This document shows, piece after piece, positions 1 to 8,800 of a stretch of 64,000 nt of DNA (the first letter of the stretch is position 1; every line of letters begins with the position of its first letter). The DNA is from Planctomycetota bacterium (GTDB lineage: Bacteria; Planctomycetota; UBA1135; GCA-002686595). Below the pieces are notes generated by a model. That model was not told the DNA's origin. It was given only the letters and a program-made list of their open reading frames with translations, and did not search any database. Made by a program: the position numbers and the translations under genes. The DNA is taken from assembly GCA_028823345.1 (NCBI GenBank), contig JAPKBR010000002.1, positions 62,001 to 126,000 of the forward strand, read 5' to 3'.

Positions 1-1
1 G

Positions 2-1693
2 AGTTCGTACCCCAACGGCCAAACCGCCCTTTGCCTCTACACCTTGCTCAAGTGTGGCCTGCCAAAGAATCATCCAGCCGTCACCCGGGCCCTGCTCTAC
101 CTTGGGGACCACGACGACCCGCGGACCTACACCCTGGGCTGCTACTTGATGGCCCTAGGAGCACATGACCCCGAGCGTCATCGGGACTTGATGGAGGAAT
201 TAGCGGCTCAGCTGACGGAAGCTCAATCCCAGGGTTTTTCCTATCCCGGTGGGCACGAGGACATGTCTCTTACCCAGTATGCCGCCCTGGGTTTGCGAGC
301 CGCTGCCAAGGCTGGCATTGAAGTTCATCCAAAGGTCTGGCGCCGCCTGTTGGACTTCACCCTCAAGCACCAAGAAGACGCTTACAGGGGTCCAGCGGGA
401 TTCTCCTACCGTATCGGCAGCAACGCCACCGGTTCCATGACCACTGCGGGCATCGCCTGCTTGGCCTTGGCCCGCGAACAGCTCACGGTCCATGGGCAAT
501 TCCGCCCGAAGGACGCTCGCGAAGTGGACGCGGCCATCGAAAAGGCCTGCACCTGGCTTGCAGAGCACGCTGATTTCGAACACAACCCGACCCCCGCCGT
601 CGAGACCACCTACCATCTTAAACATCACCGTCACTACTGGCTCTACGGTTTGGAACGGGCCGGAAGCCTATTGGGAACAGAGACCTTTGGAAAAATCGAG
701 TGGTACAAAGAGCTCGTTCGATCGGTCATCGACCAGCAAGGCAAGGGAGGCGCTTTCGGTTCCCCCTTTGGGCAGAAGCAACCGAACACCTGCTTCACCC
801 TGCTCGCTTTGCGGCGCGCCACGGCCGCAAGCACGGGCAAGCGCACTCGCCGAGGGGACACCTATAAGACTGAGGCCAAGGACGCTGCCATTCGCATACG
901 CGCCGCCGGCGACACCCCCATCAGCATTTGGATCGAGGGCTATGGCCCTAAAACCCTCGAAAAGTACGAGTGGCCCGAGGACAAGGGCAAAGGCCCGCGA
1001 GTCGTGCGGGTCGAGTACTTTTCCGGCGACGAGCTGATTGGCACGGTGCAGGGTGATCCGCAGCGCCCGGCCGCTGGCCTCAAGCTCGCCATGCAACACC
1101 GTTTCAATGGGCCGGGCAAATACCCCATCCGCGCCAAAGTTTGGCTGGTGCACCCAGGAGAAACCGTGGCGGACAAGACCCCGGTGGAATCCCCTCCCAT
1201 GGAAGTCACCATCGATGAGGTGCTCACACCGTGGATGATCGAGTACGCCACGGATGGGGGCCGCAACCTGTTGCAGCACGTCCCCAAAGAAGTATTGAGC
1301 AGTTCGGACCTCAACGGCGGGTGGTCGAAGAATCACGCGGTGGACGGACGGATGGGATCGGGCTGGCTGAGCAAGGGGGACGACACCGAGCCGTGGCTCC
1401 GCATCGTTCTGGAGAAACCCCTGAGCGCGTCTGAATTGGCCCTCTGCCCTGCAACTCAAGGCCTCATGGAAAAACGCACCATCGGCAGTGCCACCAAGAT
1501 CTCAGTCTCGATCAATAAGCGACGGGCTGTGGAGTTTGACCTCAACCCGGATCCGGGCCGAAAAACCATTCTCGACCTGGGCAAAAAACACCGCATCCGA
1601 CAACTTGAGATTCGCATCCTCGCAATCACCGGTGAGGGCGCGTATGCCTCGTCTGCGGGGTTCGCCGAAGTGGAGCTTCGGCTGGTCAAGTAG
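2..1693 (+). CDS. Squalene-cyclase/prenyltransferase-repeat protein with discoidin-like C-terminus (5' truncated)
   Basis: The reading frame is open to the window edge; codons before the first possible start (TTG at 44) still read as repeat sequence (SSYPNGQTALCLYTLL), so the true start lies outside. The first ~270 residues carry alpha/alpha-barrel repeats of the prenyltransferase and squalene-oxidase type, with signatures such as GGHEDMSLTQYAALGL and FSYRIGSNATGSMTTAGIACLAL. No squalene-cyclase DXDD active-site motif is evident, so enzymatic activity is unlikely. A middle beta-rich part (~290-390) is followed by a C-terminal region (~400-560) with NGGWSKNHAVDG and GSGWLSKGDDTEPWLRIVL, which resembles an F5/8 type C (discoidin) carbohydrate-binding fold. 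Proteins of this build are frequent in planctomycetes and probably act outside the cytoplasm. The end overlaps the convergent nnrE gene by 8 nt. Confidence 0.8.
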   Translation, partial: SSYPNGQTALCLYTLLKCGLPKNHPAVTRALLYLGDHDDPRTYTLGCYLMALGAHDPERHRDLMEELAAQLTEAQSQGFSYPGGHEDMSLTQYAALGLRAAAKAGIEVHPKVWRRLLDFTLKHQEDAYRGPAGFSYRIGSNATGSMTTAGIACLALAREQLTVHGQFRPKDAREVDAAIEKACTWLAEHADFEHNPTPAVETTYHLKHHRHYWLYGLERAGSLLGTETFGKIEWYKELVRSVIDQQGKGGAFGSPFGQKQPNTCFTLLALRRATAASTGKRTRRGDTYKTEAKDAAIRIRAAGDTPISIWIEGYGPKTLEKYEWPEDKGKGPRVVRVEYFSGDELIGTVQGDPQRPAAGLKLAMQHRFNGPGKYPIRAKVWLVHPGETVADKTPVESPPMEVTIDEVLTPWMIEYATDGGRNLLQHVPKEVLSSSDLNGGWSKNHAVDGRMGSGWLSKGDDTEPWLRIVLEKPLSASELALCPATQGLMEKRTIGSATKISVSINKRRAVEFDLNPDPGRKTILDLGKKHRIRQLEIRILAITGEGAYASSAGFAEVELRLVK

Positions 1694-2381
1694 GGCTCTT
1701 CGCCGCCCGCTGCAAAATCTGTTCAGGCACCCCAATGGGAAGGACCTGCACCTGCCCGCAGGCCTCGCGCCCCGCTTCCGTTTCGAAGCCAACCTTGGGA
1801 GCCGCCAGGGTCAGGGTGTGTTGGGCCTGAATCACCGCCCCGCTGCCCGAGTCCGCGTCCATGCCAGAGGGCAAGTCCACAGCCCAGCAGGGCCAACCGA
1901 AGCCCTCCGCGATGTTGCCCGCGCACTCCAGCCATGCGCCCACGTCCCCCCGCAAATGCCCCTCAAACCCAGTGCCCAAAACGGCATCTACAAGTAGACC
2001 CTTTGGACCAACCGCAGTCAGGACGCGCCCCAAGCCCTCCGGTTCGGGGCAATCTTCAATGTGCATCTGGAGGGCCTCACAAGCCCGTCGCTGGACCGCT
2101 GCATCGGGACTCAGCTGGTGACAAGGGCGAAGCGCGACCAATATGGGCTTAACACCACGCACCAGCAACTGTCGCCCGAGGGCATAGCCATCGCCCCCAT
2201 TGTTGCCCGCCCCCACCAGAATCACCGGCCTGCGCTGCTCGGATGCCAACGTGGGTAAAAGGGCCAAGGCTCCGAGCAAACCCGCGTTCTCCATCAACAC
2301 CAAACCCGGTAGACCCAACTCGCTCTCGGCGATCGAGTCCACCAAGCGACTTTGTGCTCGGGTTAAAATGGGCAGGCTCAA
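1686..2381 (-). CDS. nnrE: NAD(P)H-hydrate epimerase (YjeF N-terminal domain)
   Basis: This 231-residue protein matches the stand-alone YjeF_N/NnrE family, which interconverts the R and S forms of hydrated NAD(P)H so that a dehydratase can restore the cofactor. Visible signatures are MENAG (~30-34), the dinucleotide-binding GAGNNGGDG (57-65), VDAVLGTGF (131-139) and DLPSGMDADSG (169-179). The NnrD dehydratase domain that is often fused at the C-terminus is absent, so the partner must be encoded elsewhere. The gene starts 3 nt after the FMN-binding glutamate-synthase-like gene, which indicates co-transcription, and its 3' end overlaps the convergent repeat-protein gene by 8 nt. Confidence 0.93.
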   Translation of the reverse strand: MSLPILTRAQSRLVDSIAESELGLPGLVLMENAGLLGALALLPTLASEQRRPVILVGAGNNGGDGYALGRQLLVRGVKPILVALRPCHQLSPDAAVQRRACEALQMHIEDCPEPEGLGRVLTAVGPKGLLVDAVLGTGFEGHLRGDVGAWLECAGNIAEGFGWPCWAVDLPSGMDADSGSGAVIQAQHTLTLAAPKVGFETEAGREACGQVQVLPIGVPEQILQRAAKSPT

Positions 2382-2384
2382 GGT

Positions 2385-3992
2385 TCAGGTTGCGCAGGGC
2401 GCGACGGGTAAAGGGTCAAAAGCATCCGCCGAAGACTTTTCCCAAGCGCACCGCAAGGATTCGGGGACCGGATCAAATAGAAGGCTCCCGCGCTCGACCC
2501 TGCCGTGCAGATCCGCAAGGGATCCCACCTCGCCCGAGGGCGTGCGTCGCAGAATATGACTTGGGGTCAACTGACTGGGAGAGCTCAGGGCAGCGGCCCC
2601 AAGCAGTTCCATCAGGCCCTCTACCGTGTACCGCTGAAAGGTGGCCACCCGGCGAGCCTTGTCCTCAATGTCCAAGCCAGCCACCAAACTGGGGTTTTGG
2701 GTCGCAACTCCCACAGGGCAATCATTGGAGTTGCAGCGCCTAGCCTGAATGCAACCCAAGGCCAACATCATGGACCGGGCCGAGCAAACTAAGTCCGCCC
2801 CAAGAGCCAGGCGCGTAACGACATCGAAGGCTGAGACCACCTTGCCCGAGGCGATCAGCCGAATCGAACCCCGGAGATCAAAGCCCTCCAAAATATTGTG
2901 GGTCAAAACAATCGCCTCGCGCAGTGGCATACCCACCGAGTTGCTGAACTCAAGAGGAGCCGCCCCGGTGCCCCCTTCGCCGCCATCGATACTGATGAAA
3001 TCGGGTATGTGGCCGGTTTCGCGCATGGCCTTGGCGATGCCCATCAATTCCACCGGACGGCCAACACAGAGCTTGAAGCCAACCGGTTTGCCGCCAGCCA
3101 ACTCGCGCAGCTCGGCGATCCAGTTGCACAGTTCCCGGGGCGTTCCAAAAGTACTGTGCCCCGGAGGAGAAAGCACATCCTTGCCCACGGGAACCCCGCG
3201 CGCTTCAGCAATCTCAGGAGTCACTTTGCTGCCGGGCAAAATGCCCCCATGACCAGGCTTAGCCCCCTGGGACAGCTTGATCTCGATCATCTTGACCTGG
3301 GGATCGGCAGCGCCCTTGGCGAATGATTGCGGGTCAAAGTGGCCCTCCCCATCGCGACAACCGAAGTAGCCGGTGCCGATCTGCCAAACCAAGTCCCCTC
3401 CGTGTTTTCGGTGGTAGGAGGAAATCGCCCCTTCGCCCGTATTGTGATAGAAATCGCCCTCTTTGGCACCCTTGTTGAGGGCTTCCACAGCGTTACTTGA
3501 GAGGCTTCCAAAACTCATGGCCGAGACATTGAGCAACGCCGCGTCATAGGGCTGCGTGCATTCAGGGCCTCCAATCAACACACGTGGAGCATCAGCTATG
3601 CCCAGATGAAAAGCCTGAATCGAATGGGCCAACCACTCATAGCCATCCGCATAAACGTCCTGCTGGGTACCGAAGGGAACCGTGTCCAGCTGGCCCTTAG
3701 CGCGCTGGTACACCAAGCTCCGTTGTTCCCGGGAAAAGGGCACACCGTCCGTGTTGGACTCCACGAAGTACTGATTGATCTCGGGGCGAATCGCCTCAAA
3801 GAGATAGCGCATGCGACCGATCAGGGGAAAATTCCGCAGAACCGCTCGCTTGGTCTGTATGGCGTCCGCGGTGGCCATCAAGGCCAAGATCACCAGTAAC
3901 CCAAAGGGGGCCCAGAAGACGGGGAACGCAAGAGCCGTGACGGCGCAAAGGGCCAACAGGGCAAACAGAATGCTAAAGATCAGAGTTCGCAT
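2385..3992 (-). CDS. FMN-binding glutamate synthase family protein, membrane-anchored
   Basis: The 535-residue protein has one or two hydrophobic segments at its N-terminus (~4-40), followed by a domain equivalent to the FMN/3Fe-4S synthase half of GltB. Diagnostic stretches are DGGEGGTGAAP (FMN/TIM-barrel region) and Cys414, Cys420 and Cys425, spaced C-x5-C-x4-C as in the 3Fe-4S site of glutamate synthase. The glutaminase (class II amidotransferase) and GXGXG domains of GltB are absent. The family is widespread as a stand-alone membrane-anchored protein with an uncertain substrate, so glutamate synthesis should not be assumed. It lies 30 nt after the RNase R-like gene and 3 nt before nnrE, in one minus-strand run. 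Confidence 0.9.
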   Translation of the reverse strand: MRTLIFSILFALLALCAVTALAFPVFWAPFGLLVILALMATADAIQTKRAVLRNFPLIGRMRYLFEAIRPEINQYFVESNTDGVPFSREQRSLVYQRAKGQLDTVPFGTQQDVYADGYEWLAHSIQAFHLGIADAPRVLIGGPECTQPYDAALLNVSAMSFGSLSSNAVEALNKGAKEGDFYHNTGEGAISSYHRKHGGDLVWQIGTGYFGCRDGEGHFDPQSFAKGAADPQVKMIEIKLSQGAKPGHGGILPGSKVTPEIAEARGVPVGKDVLSPPGHSTFGTPRELCNWIAELRELAGGKPVGFKLCVGRPVELMGIAKAMRETGHIPDFISIDGGEGGTGAAPLEFSNSVGMPLREAIVLTHNILEGFDLRGSIRLIASGKVVSAFDVVTRLALGADLVCSARSMMLALGCIQARRCNSNDCPVGVATQNPSLVAGLDIEDKARRVATFQRYTVEGLMELLGAAALSSPSQLTPSHILRRTPSGEVGSLADLHGRVERGSLLFDPVPESLRCAWEKSSADAFDPLPVAPCAT

Positions 3993-4022
3993 GGCGGAGT
4001 AACTGGACTGGAAAGGCGTGGC

Positions 4023-5804
4023 TTAAGCCAGCTCTAAGACGATCTGCAAGCGGATGAAATCCACATCCTTGATGCGCACGCTGATGGCATAACCCTCGGT
4101 GAAGGACAGGCTGCGCTTCCCAGCCATGACCGTCAAGGTAGAACCCTTGAGTTGAATGCGTCCACCTAAGCTGCGAGCAGGCATGAAGCCTCCCACATTG
4201 AACTCCGTCAGATGAATTTCCAACCCCCCACGGGAAACGCGCACGACCTTGGCGTCGAGCTTCTTATCCACGTGGGGCTCCATGAATTGGCAGACCTTCA
4301 GGTCCTTGATGCCGGTCTCCGCCATTTCGGCCATCTCCGACTGGGCGGATGCGTGGCCCGCCGTCACTTTCAAATCCGCGACCATTTCGTCGGCCTTAAG
4401 TTCATCCCGGACCTCATCAGATCCCGCCTGGACCGCGTGCAGCCAGCGGTGCACGATCAAGTCGGGATAGCGCCGAATGGGCGAGGTGAAGTGCAGGTAG
4501 GACTTGCGCGCCAGGCCGAAGTGCTTAGCTATGTCCTCATGATCCTTGACCTCGTACACCGCACGCTCCACCAGACCCATAATGCGTCCTATCAGGGCCT
4601 CGGCGTTGGGTCGCCGGCGGGCTTGACGAATCAAACGGCCCACGTCCCGGCCCGTCAAATGCTCCTTTTCCGGCACCCGAATCCCGTGGTCCAGCAGCAT
4701 CTTGGCAACCGCTTCGATTTCCTCGGGGTCCTTTTCTGGGTGAACCCGATAGATGGTGGGCAGACCGCGCTCGAAGAAGAAGTCCCCTACGGCTTGGTTG
4801 GCCGCCAGGGCGGTTTCTTCGATCAGGGTGTTCGCAAAGATCTTTTTAACATCCACGATGCGCTCCACTTCCCCCTTTTCATCGAACAGGAATTTCTTCT
4901 CCCGGGAGTCGATGCGCAAAGACCCCTTGGAGTCGCGCAACTGCTGCTGAATGCGAGTCCAGGCGGCGAACCCCTCGATGGATGAACGTAGAGCCTCTAG
5001 AGAATCTTCCACGGGCTTTCCGTCAAGCAAGTCTTGAACCTCAGTGTAGGTACAGCGCCGCACCGAACAAATTACGCTCTTGGCCATGGAGTAACTCTCG
5101 CGCTCCCCCTTGGCGTCAAAGACCATGAACACCGAATAAGCTAGGCGGTCTCGCCCACCGACCAGGGAACAAAGCCCATTTGAAATTGCCTCGGGCAACA
5201 TGGGCACCACCTGATCTGGCAGGTAGACACTGGTCCCTCGGGCGAGGGCCTCATTGTCCAGCACCGTGCCCTCTTGAACATAGTGCCCCACGTCCGCAAT
5301 GTGCACGCCGATCTTGACCCGCCCATCCTCGAGCTCGGCGTATGAAATCGCGTCGTCGTAATCCCGCGCATCCGCCCCATCGATTGTGTAAATCTGCTCA
5401 GAGCGTAAATCGAGTCGGCCCTGCTTGTCCTCTTCTGTAGGGTCAGAGCTAAGGGCTCCGCAAAAGTCCTTCACATCCTTAGGGAATACCGTGCGCACAC
5501 GGAACGAGCGGAGCAACTCAAGCTCGTCCGAATCCTCATCCCCATAGCAAGCCGCACCCTCTTCCATAGGACGATCCGCGCGGGGTCGATCCCCGATTCG
5601 CGCTCGGGCCCCGAAGTCCGGGTCGGGCAGCTCGGCGAGTGCCTTGTCATCCACCTCGACCTGGTCGCCGTATTCGTCCTCGAGGGTCCAGCCCTTGTCC
5701 TTGGCCTTCTTCTCCTCCGACTCTGCCGGTGGCATGTCGTCCCCACTACGAGCTTTCATCAAGTCCCGAAAGCTATTGAACTGTCCGTCCTTTCCCTCAG
5801 CCAT
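4023..5804 (-). CDS. rnr: RNase R/RNase II-family 3'-5' exoribonuclease, short N-terminus
   Basis: The 593-residue product has an RNB catalytic domain (~135-480) with the acidic metal-binding cluster DGADARDYDD (~141-150) and LPEAISNGLCSL, the signature HFTSPIRRYPDLIVHRW, and an S1 RNA-binding domain at the C-terminus (~510-593). RNB enzymes degrade RNA processively from the 3' end. The start at 5804 (MAEGKDG) was chosen because further upstream the frame reads unlike the family; an ATG at 5837 is an alternative. Instead of the two cold-shock domains of E. coli RNase R (813 residues), the first ~130 residues are acidic and low in complexity. It sits 64 nt after the exoprotein gene and 30 nt before the FMN-binding gene. 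RNase II-like function is also possible. Confidence 0.88.
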   Translation of the reverse strand: MAEGKDGQFNSFRDLMKARSGDDMPPAESEEKKAKDKGWTLEDEYGDQVEVDDKALAELPDPDFGARARIGDRPRADRPMEEGAACYGDEDSDELELLRSFRVRTVFPKDVKDFCGALSSDPTEEDKQGRLDLRSEQIYTIDGADARDYDDAISYAELEDGRVKIGVHIADVGHYVQEGTVLDNEALARGTSVYLPDQVVPMLPEAISNGLCSLVGGRDRLAYSVFMVFDAKGERESYSMAKSVICSVRRCTYTEVQDLLDGKPVEDSLEALRSSIEGFAAWTRIQQQLRDSKGSLRIDSREKKFLFDEKGEVERIVDVKKIFANTLIEETALAANQAVGDFFFERGLPTIYRVHPEKDPEEIEAVAKMLLDHGIRVPEKEHLTGRDVGRLIRQARRRPNAEALIGRIMGLVERAVYEVKDHEDIAKHFGLARKSYLHFTSPIRRYPDLIVHRWLHAVQAGSDEVRDELKADEMVADLKVTAGHASAQSEMAEMAETGIKDLKVCQFMEPHVDKKLDAKVVRVSRGGLEIHLTEFNVGGFMPARSLGGRIQLKGSTLTVMAGKRSLSFTEGYAISVRIKDVDFIRLQIVLELA

Positions 5805-5868
5805 GCCTGTCAGGATAGCCTTCTGGCCATGCTCCATCCAAGGTTGGCTGGATACGGGGGAGATTGGC

Positions 5869-8800
5869 TCAGCGCTGCAGGATCTCGGTAATCGCCGATT
5901 CCGAGGCCCCAGCAGCCACGCCGCCCCCAATCACAAAGATTCGGTTGCCATCTACCACGGGGTAAAGCCCGTGTCGAGGGCTTGGAAGCGGGGTGTCCTC
6001 GGTCCACTGGTCCAAAGGCGCGGTGTAGACCTGCACCGAATCAAAAACCTGGCCCGATGATGTCTCCCCCCCAAAGATGAAGAACCGCTGCCCATGCCAA
6101 ACCGCACGACCCGTACCACCCCGGCCGATTGGCATGGGGCTAAGGGGCGACATGGGTTGGGAGCTATCGACCCAAATCCCGGTGGCCGGATCAAAGCGTT
6201 GGACGTTGTCGAAGCCCGGCTGGGGCCAATTGCCCCCAGCGCGTCCGCCAAAGACCCACAGATAAGTGCCGTCCGTTGCGGAAGCCGCATGATTCACAGG
6301 GGTGGGCATGAGAGGCAGGGGACCGTTGGGATTCCAACTGTCGAGCACCGGGTCATAGACCCCCGTATCACCGACGGTACCGGTGACCGTAATGCCACCA
6401 CACACGTAGACCAAGCCATCGATCAGCGCGGAGGAACAGGATCCCGCGCCCCAGGGCATGTCCGCGCCGGTGGTCCAACTATCGGTTTGAGGATCATAAA
6501 TCTGAACCTTGCCCCAGGCGCTACCCACCGAGCCGAAGAGGTACAGCTTCCCGTCAATGACTTCCGCCGCATGGTGGTGCCCAACAAAAGGCCGTTGGGC
6601 CAAAGTCTCGTCCCAGACGCCTGTGGCCAAGTCCATGGCGTAGGTTTTAGAAGTTCCCTCGCCCACCAAAATTACGCGCCCATCCACCACTCCAGCGGCC
6701 ACTTCTCCAAGGGCATCCGGCAGGTCTTGGCCGGTAGACCAGGCCCCTTTAGACCAGCCACGGGTGGCGGGCAACCAACGGAACGCCTCGGGTAGGACAG
6801 ACTGGGTTGCACCCACTTGCACGCTAATGTCCATCAAGGTGGCCGAAGCGGACCCAGGCATCGATGGCAAGATTCCCACGATCCGCGTAGGCTCCACACT
6901 GATCAACGTCGCGGACACACCACCAAAGAACACGCTTGTGTCGAGCAAGTCACCAAAGCTGCGCCCGCCCAAAACAAACTGGGCACCTCCAGTCTCCGGT
7001 GCCCGCCAAGGGTGAATATCAAAGACCGAAAGGGATCCGCTCAAGCCAGCAGCGGGCACGATAAAACGCACCTTGTTGTCACCCTGATCCGCACAGATCA
7101 ACGCGCCACCGGGCCCCGTGGTTACATCCAAGCCATTTGCGCCGGTGGCTAGGATCGTGACCCCAAGCGCACTGCGCCCATCGTCACTCATTTGCACCCA
7201 GCGAGGAGCAGCGTTCCACTTCTGGCTTATGAGATCCCCGCGTAATTGCCCCCCAAAAGCGGCTGAGCGGTATTCAACAATACCATCAGCCGAGGAATCA
7301 AGGGAAGTCAGGGGGGCGGTGTAGGCTCCCGGAATGCTTGGGTCTGTGGTCTCGTAGTAATAATTCTGACGATCGTCCGTATGCCCACGTGCGCGGTTCG
7401 GGTGGCCAAAATAGCGATCATCCTCCATCAACACCAACTCATCGGAGTCATCGGGATGAGGCAGCCCGCCGGCGCTGGAAGCGCCAGTGCTCGCAGGTCC
7501 ATAACCAAAGTTGGGGCCATTGTCGGTGGCATAGAGCAACCCTTTGGTGGTCAGAACCAAGTCATAGGAATTGCGCAACCCCGAAGCGACAACGACCACG
7601 TCTCCGCCGTCGAGTTCCGAAATTTCGCCGTCCGCTTGGTCGGCGCTGGGGACTCCCGTAGCGCGAATCGCGTAGGTCACATCTCCATCGAAAGAAGGCC
7701 ACCATAGCGGAGCACGAATCACGGCTCCGGAAAGGGGCGACTCTGGAAGATCCCCCATCAACGGCCACTTGATCCCAGCATTGGTGTTACCCCCGACGGC
7801 CACCAAGAGGTTGCCATCATGGTCAAACACGATGCCGTTGATGCCGTGGTCATGGTTGGACACGGGCAAGCCGGTGATGACCGGAACGGGAACATCAAAA
7901 TTAGGACCCTCCAAAACACTGACTTGGCCGGAATAAGGGGAAGGCCCCGAAAAGATTCCTCCGCCGTTTGCGTAGTGTGTTCCGTGCCCCACATACACCT
8001 TCAGGTCCCCGCCGGCCACCGAGTCGTAGGGATCAAAGGCGATCCCCAAGAGGTCGTGGTTCATGAGGTTGGAAACACCGGCGTAATTGCTGGAGGAGAG
8101 AACGTTCCAGGACGAATCTAAGGTGAGAGCGGTAATATTCCCGGTCAACTGCCCCACATAGAGTCGGCCATCGGGTCCAAAGGCAGCACATGTAGGTTGC
8201 CATACAAACACTGCTTGACCGGGAAGGTCGTCCCACACGATGGGTACGGGACCAGTAGAGGAATACTCAAAGTCCACTGCATTGCTGGATCCCGCGGGCG
8301 TCTGCACCCAAACACTGATCGTGCCATTTCCCGGGGGCGTCACAAACAATAGACGCTCCGCCGTGTAAGCGGCCAAGCTGGAAGCCGGAACACTGGTGCT
8401 CCCCCAGTGCAGGGTTAGTTGATCCTGGGGATAGAACCCGAAGCCTTCGATCAGGATCGAAGTCCCCCCCGTGTCAAGTCCCAGGCTCGGCATGCTGTGA
8501 ATCACGGGAACGATGCCATTCTCATCGTGCAAAACGCCCACAGCAAAATCAGGAACCGGCAGCCCGGCGATGGTCGCGACCAACGCTGCCGGCAAGTCCG
8601 AGGTGCTGCCCACGGCGAATCTGGCCACAAGGGTGTGTGTACCTGGAGAGAGTATTTCCTCAGCGCTATGGGCGATGCCGTCAACGAATACCCGCGTGTC
8701 CGTACCCCCTAAAGGAACAAAGTGATAGGGCTCGGTCACGTTCACTTCGAAGATGCAGCGCAACTCCAACATCACGTCCGCGGTGAAGGGCGAGGCGCCA

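Noticed and set aside
668-1459. Antisense frame of 263 codons in the first gene
   Set aside because: It is a shadow of the repeat protein, with no start signal or recognisable motif.
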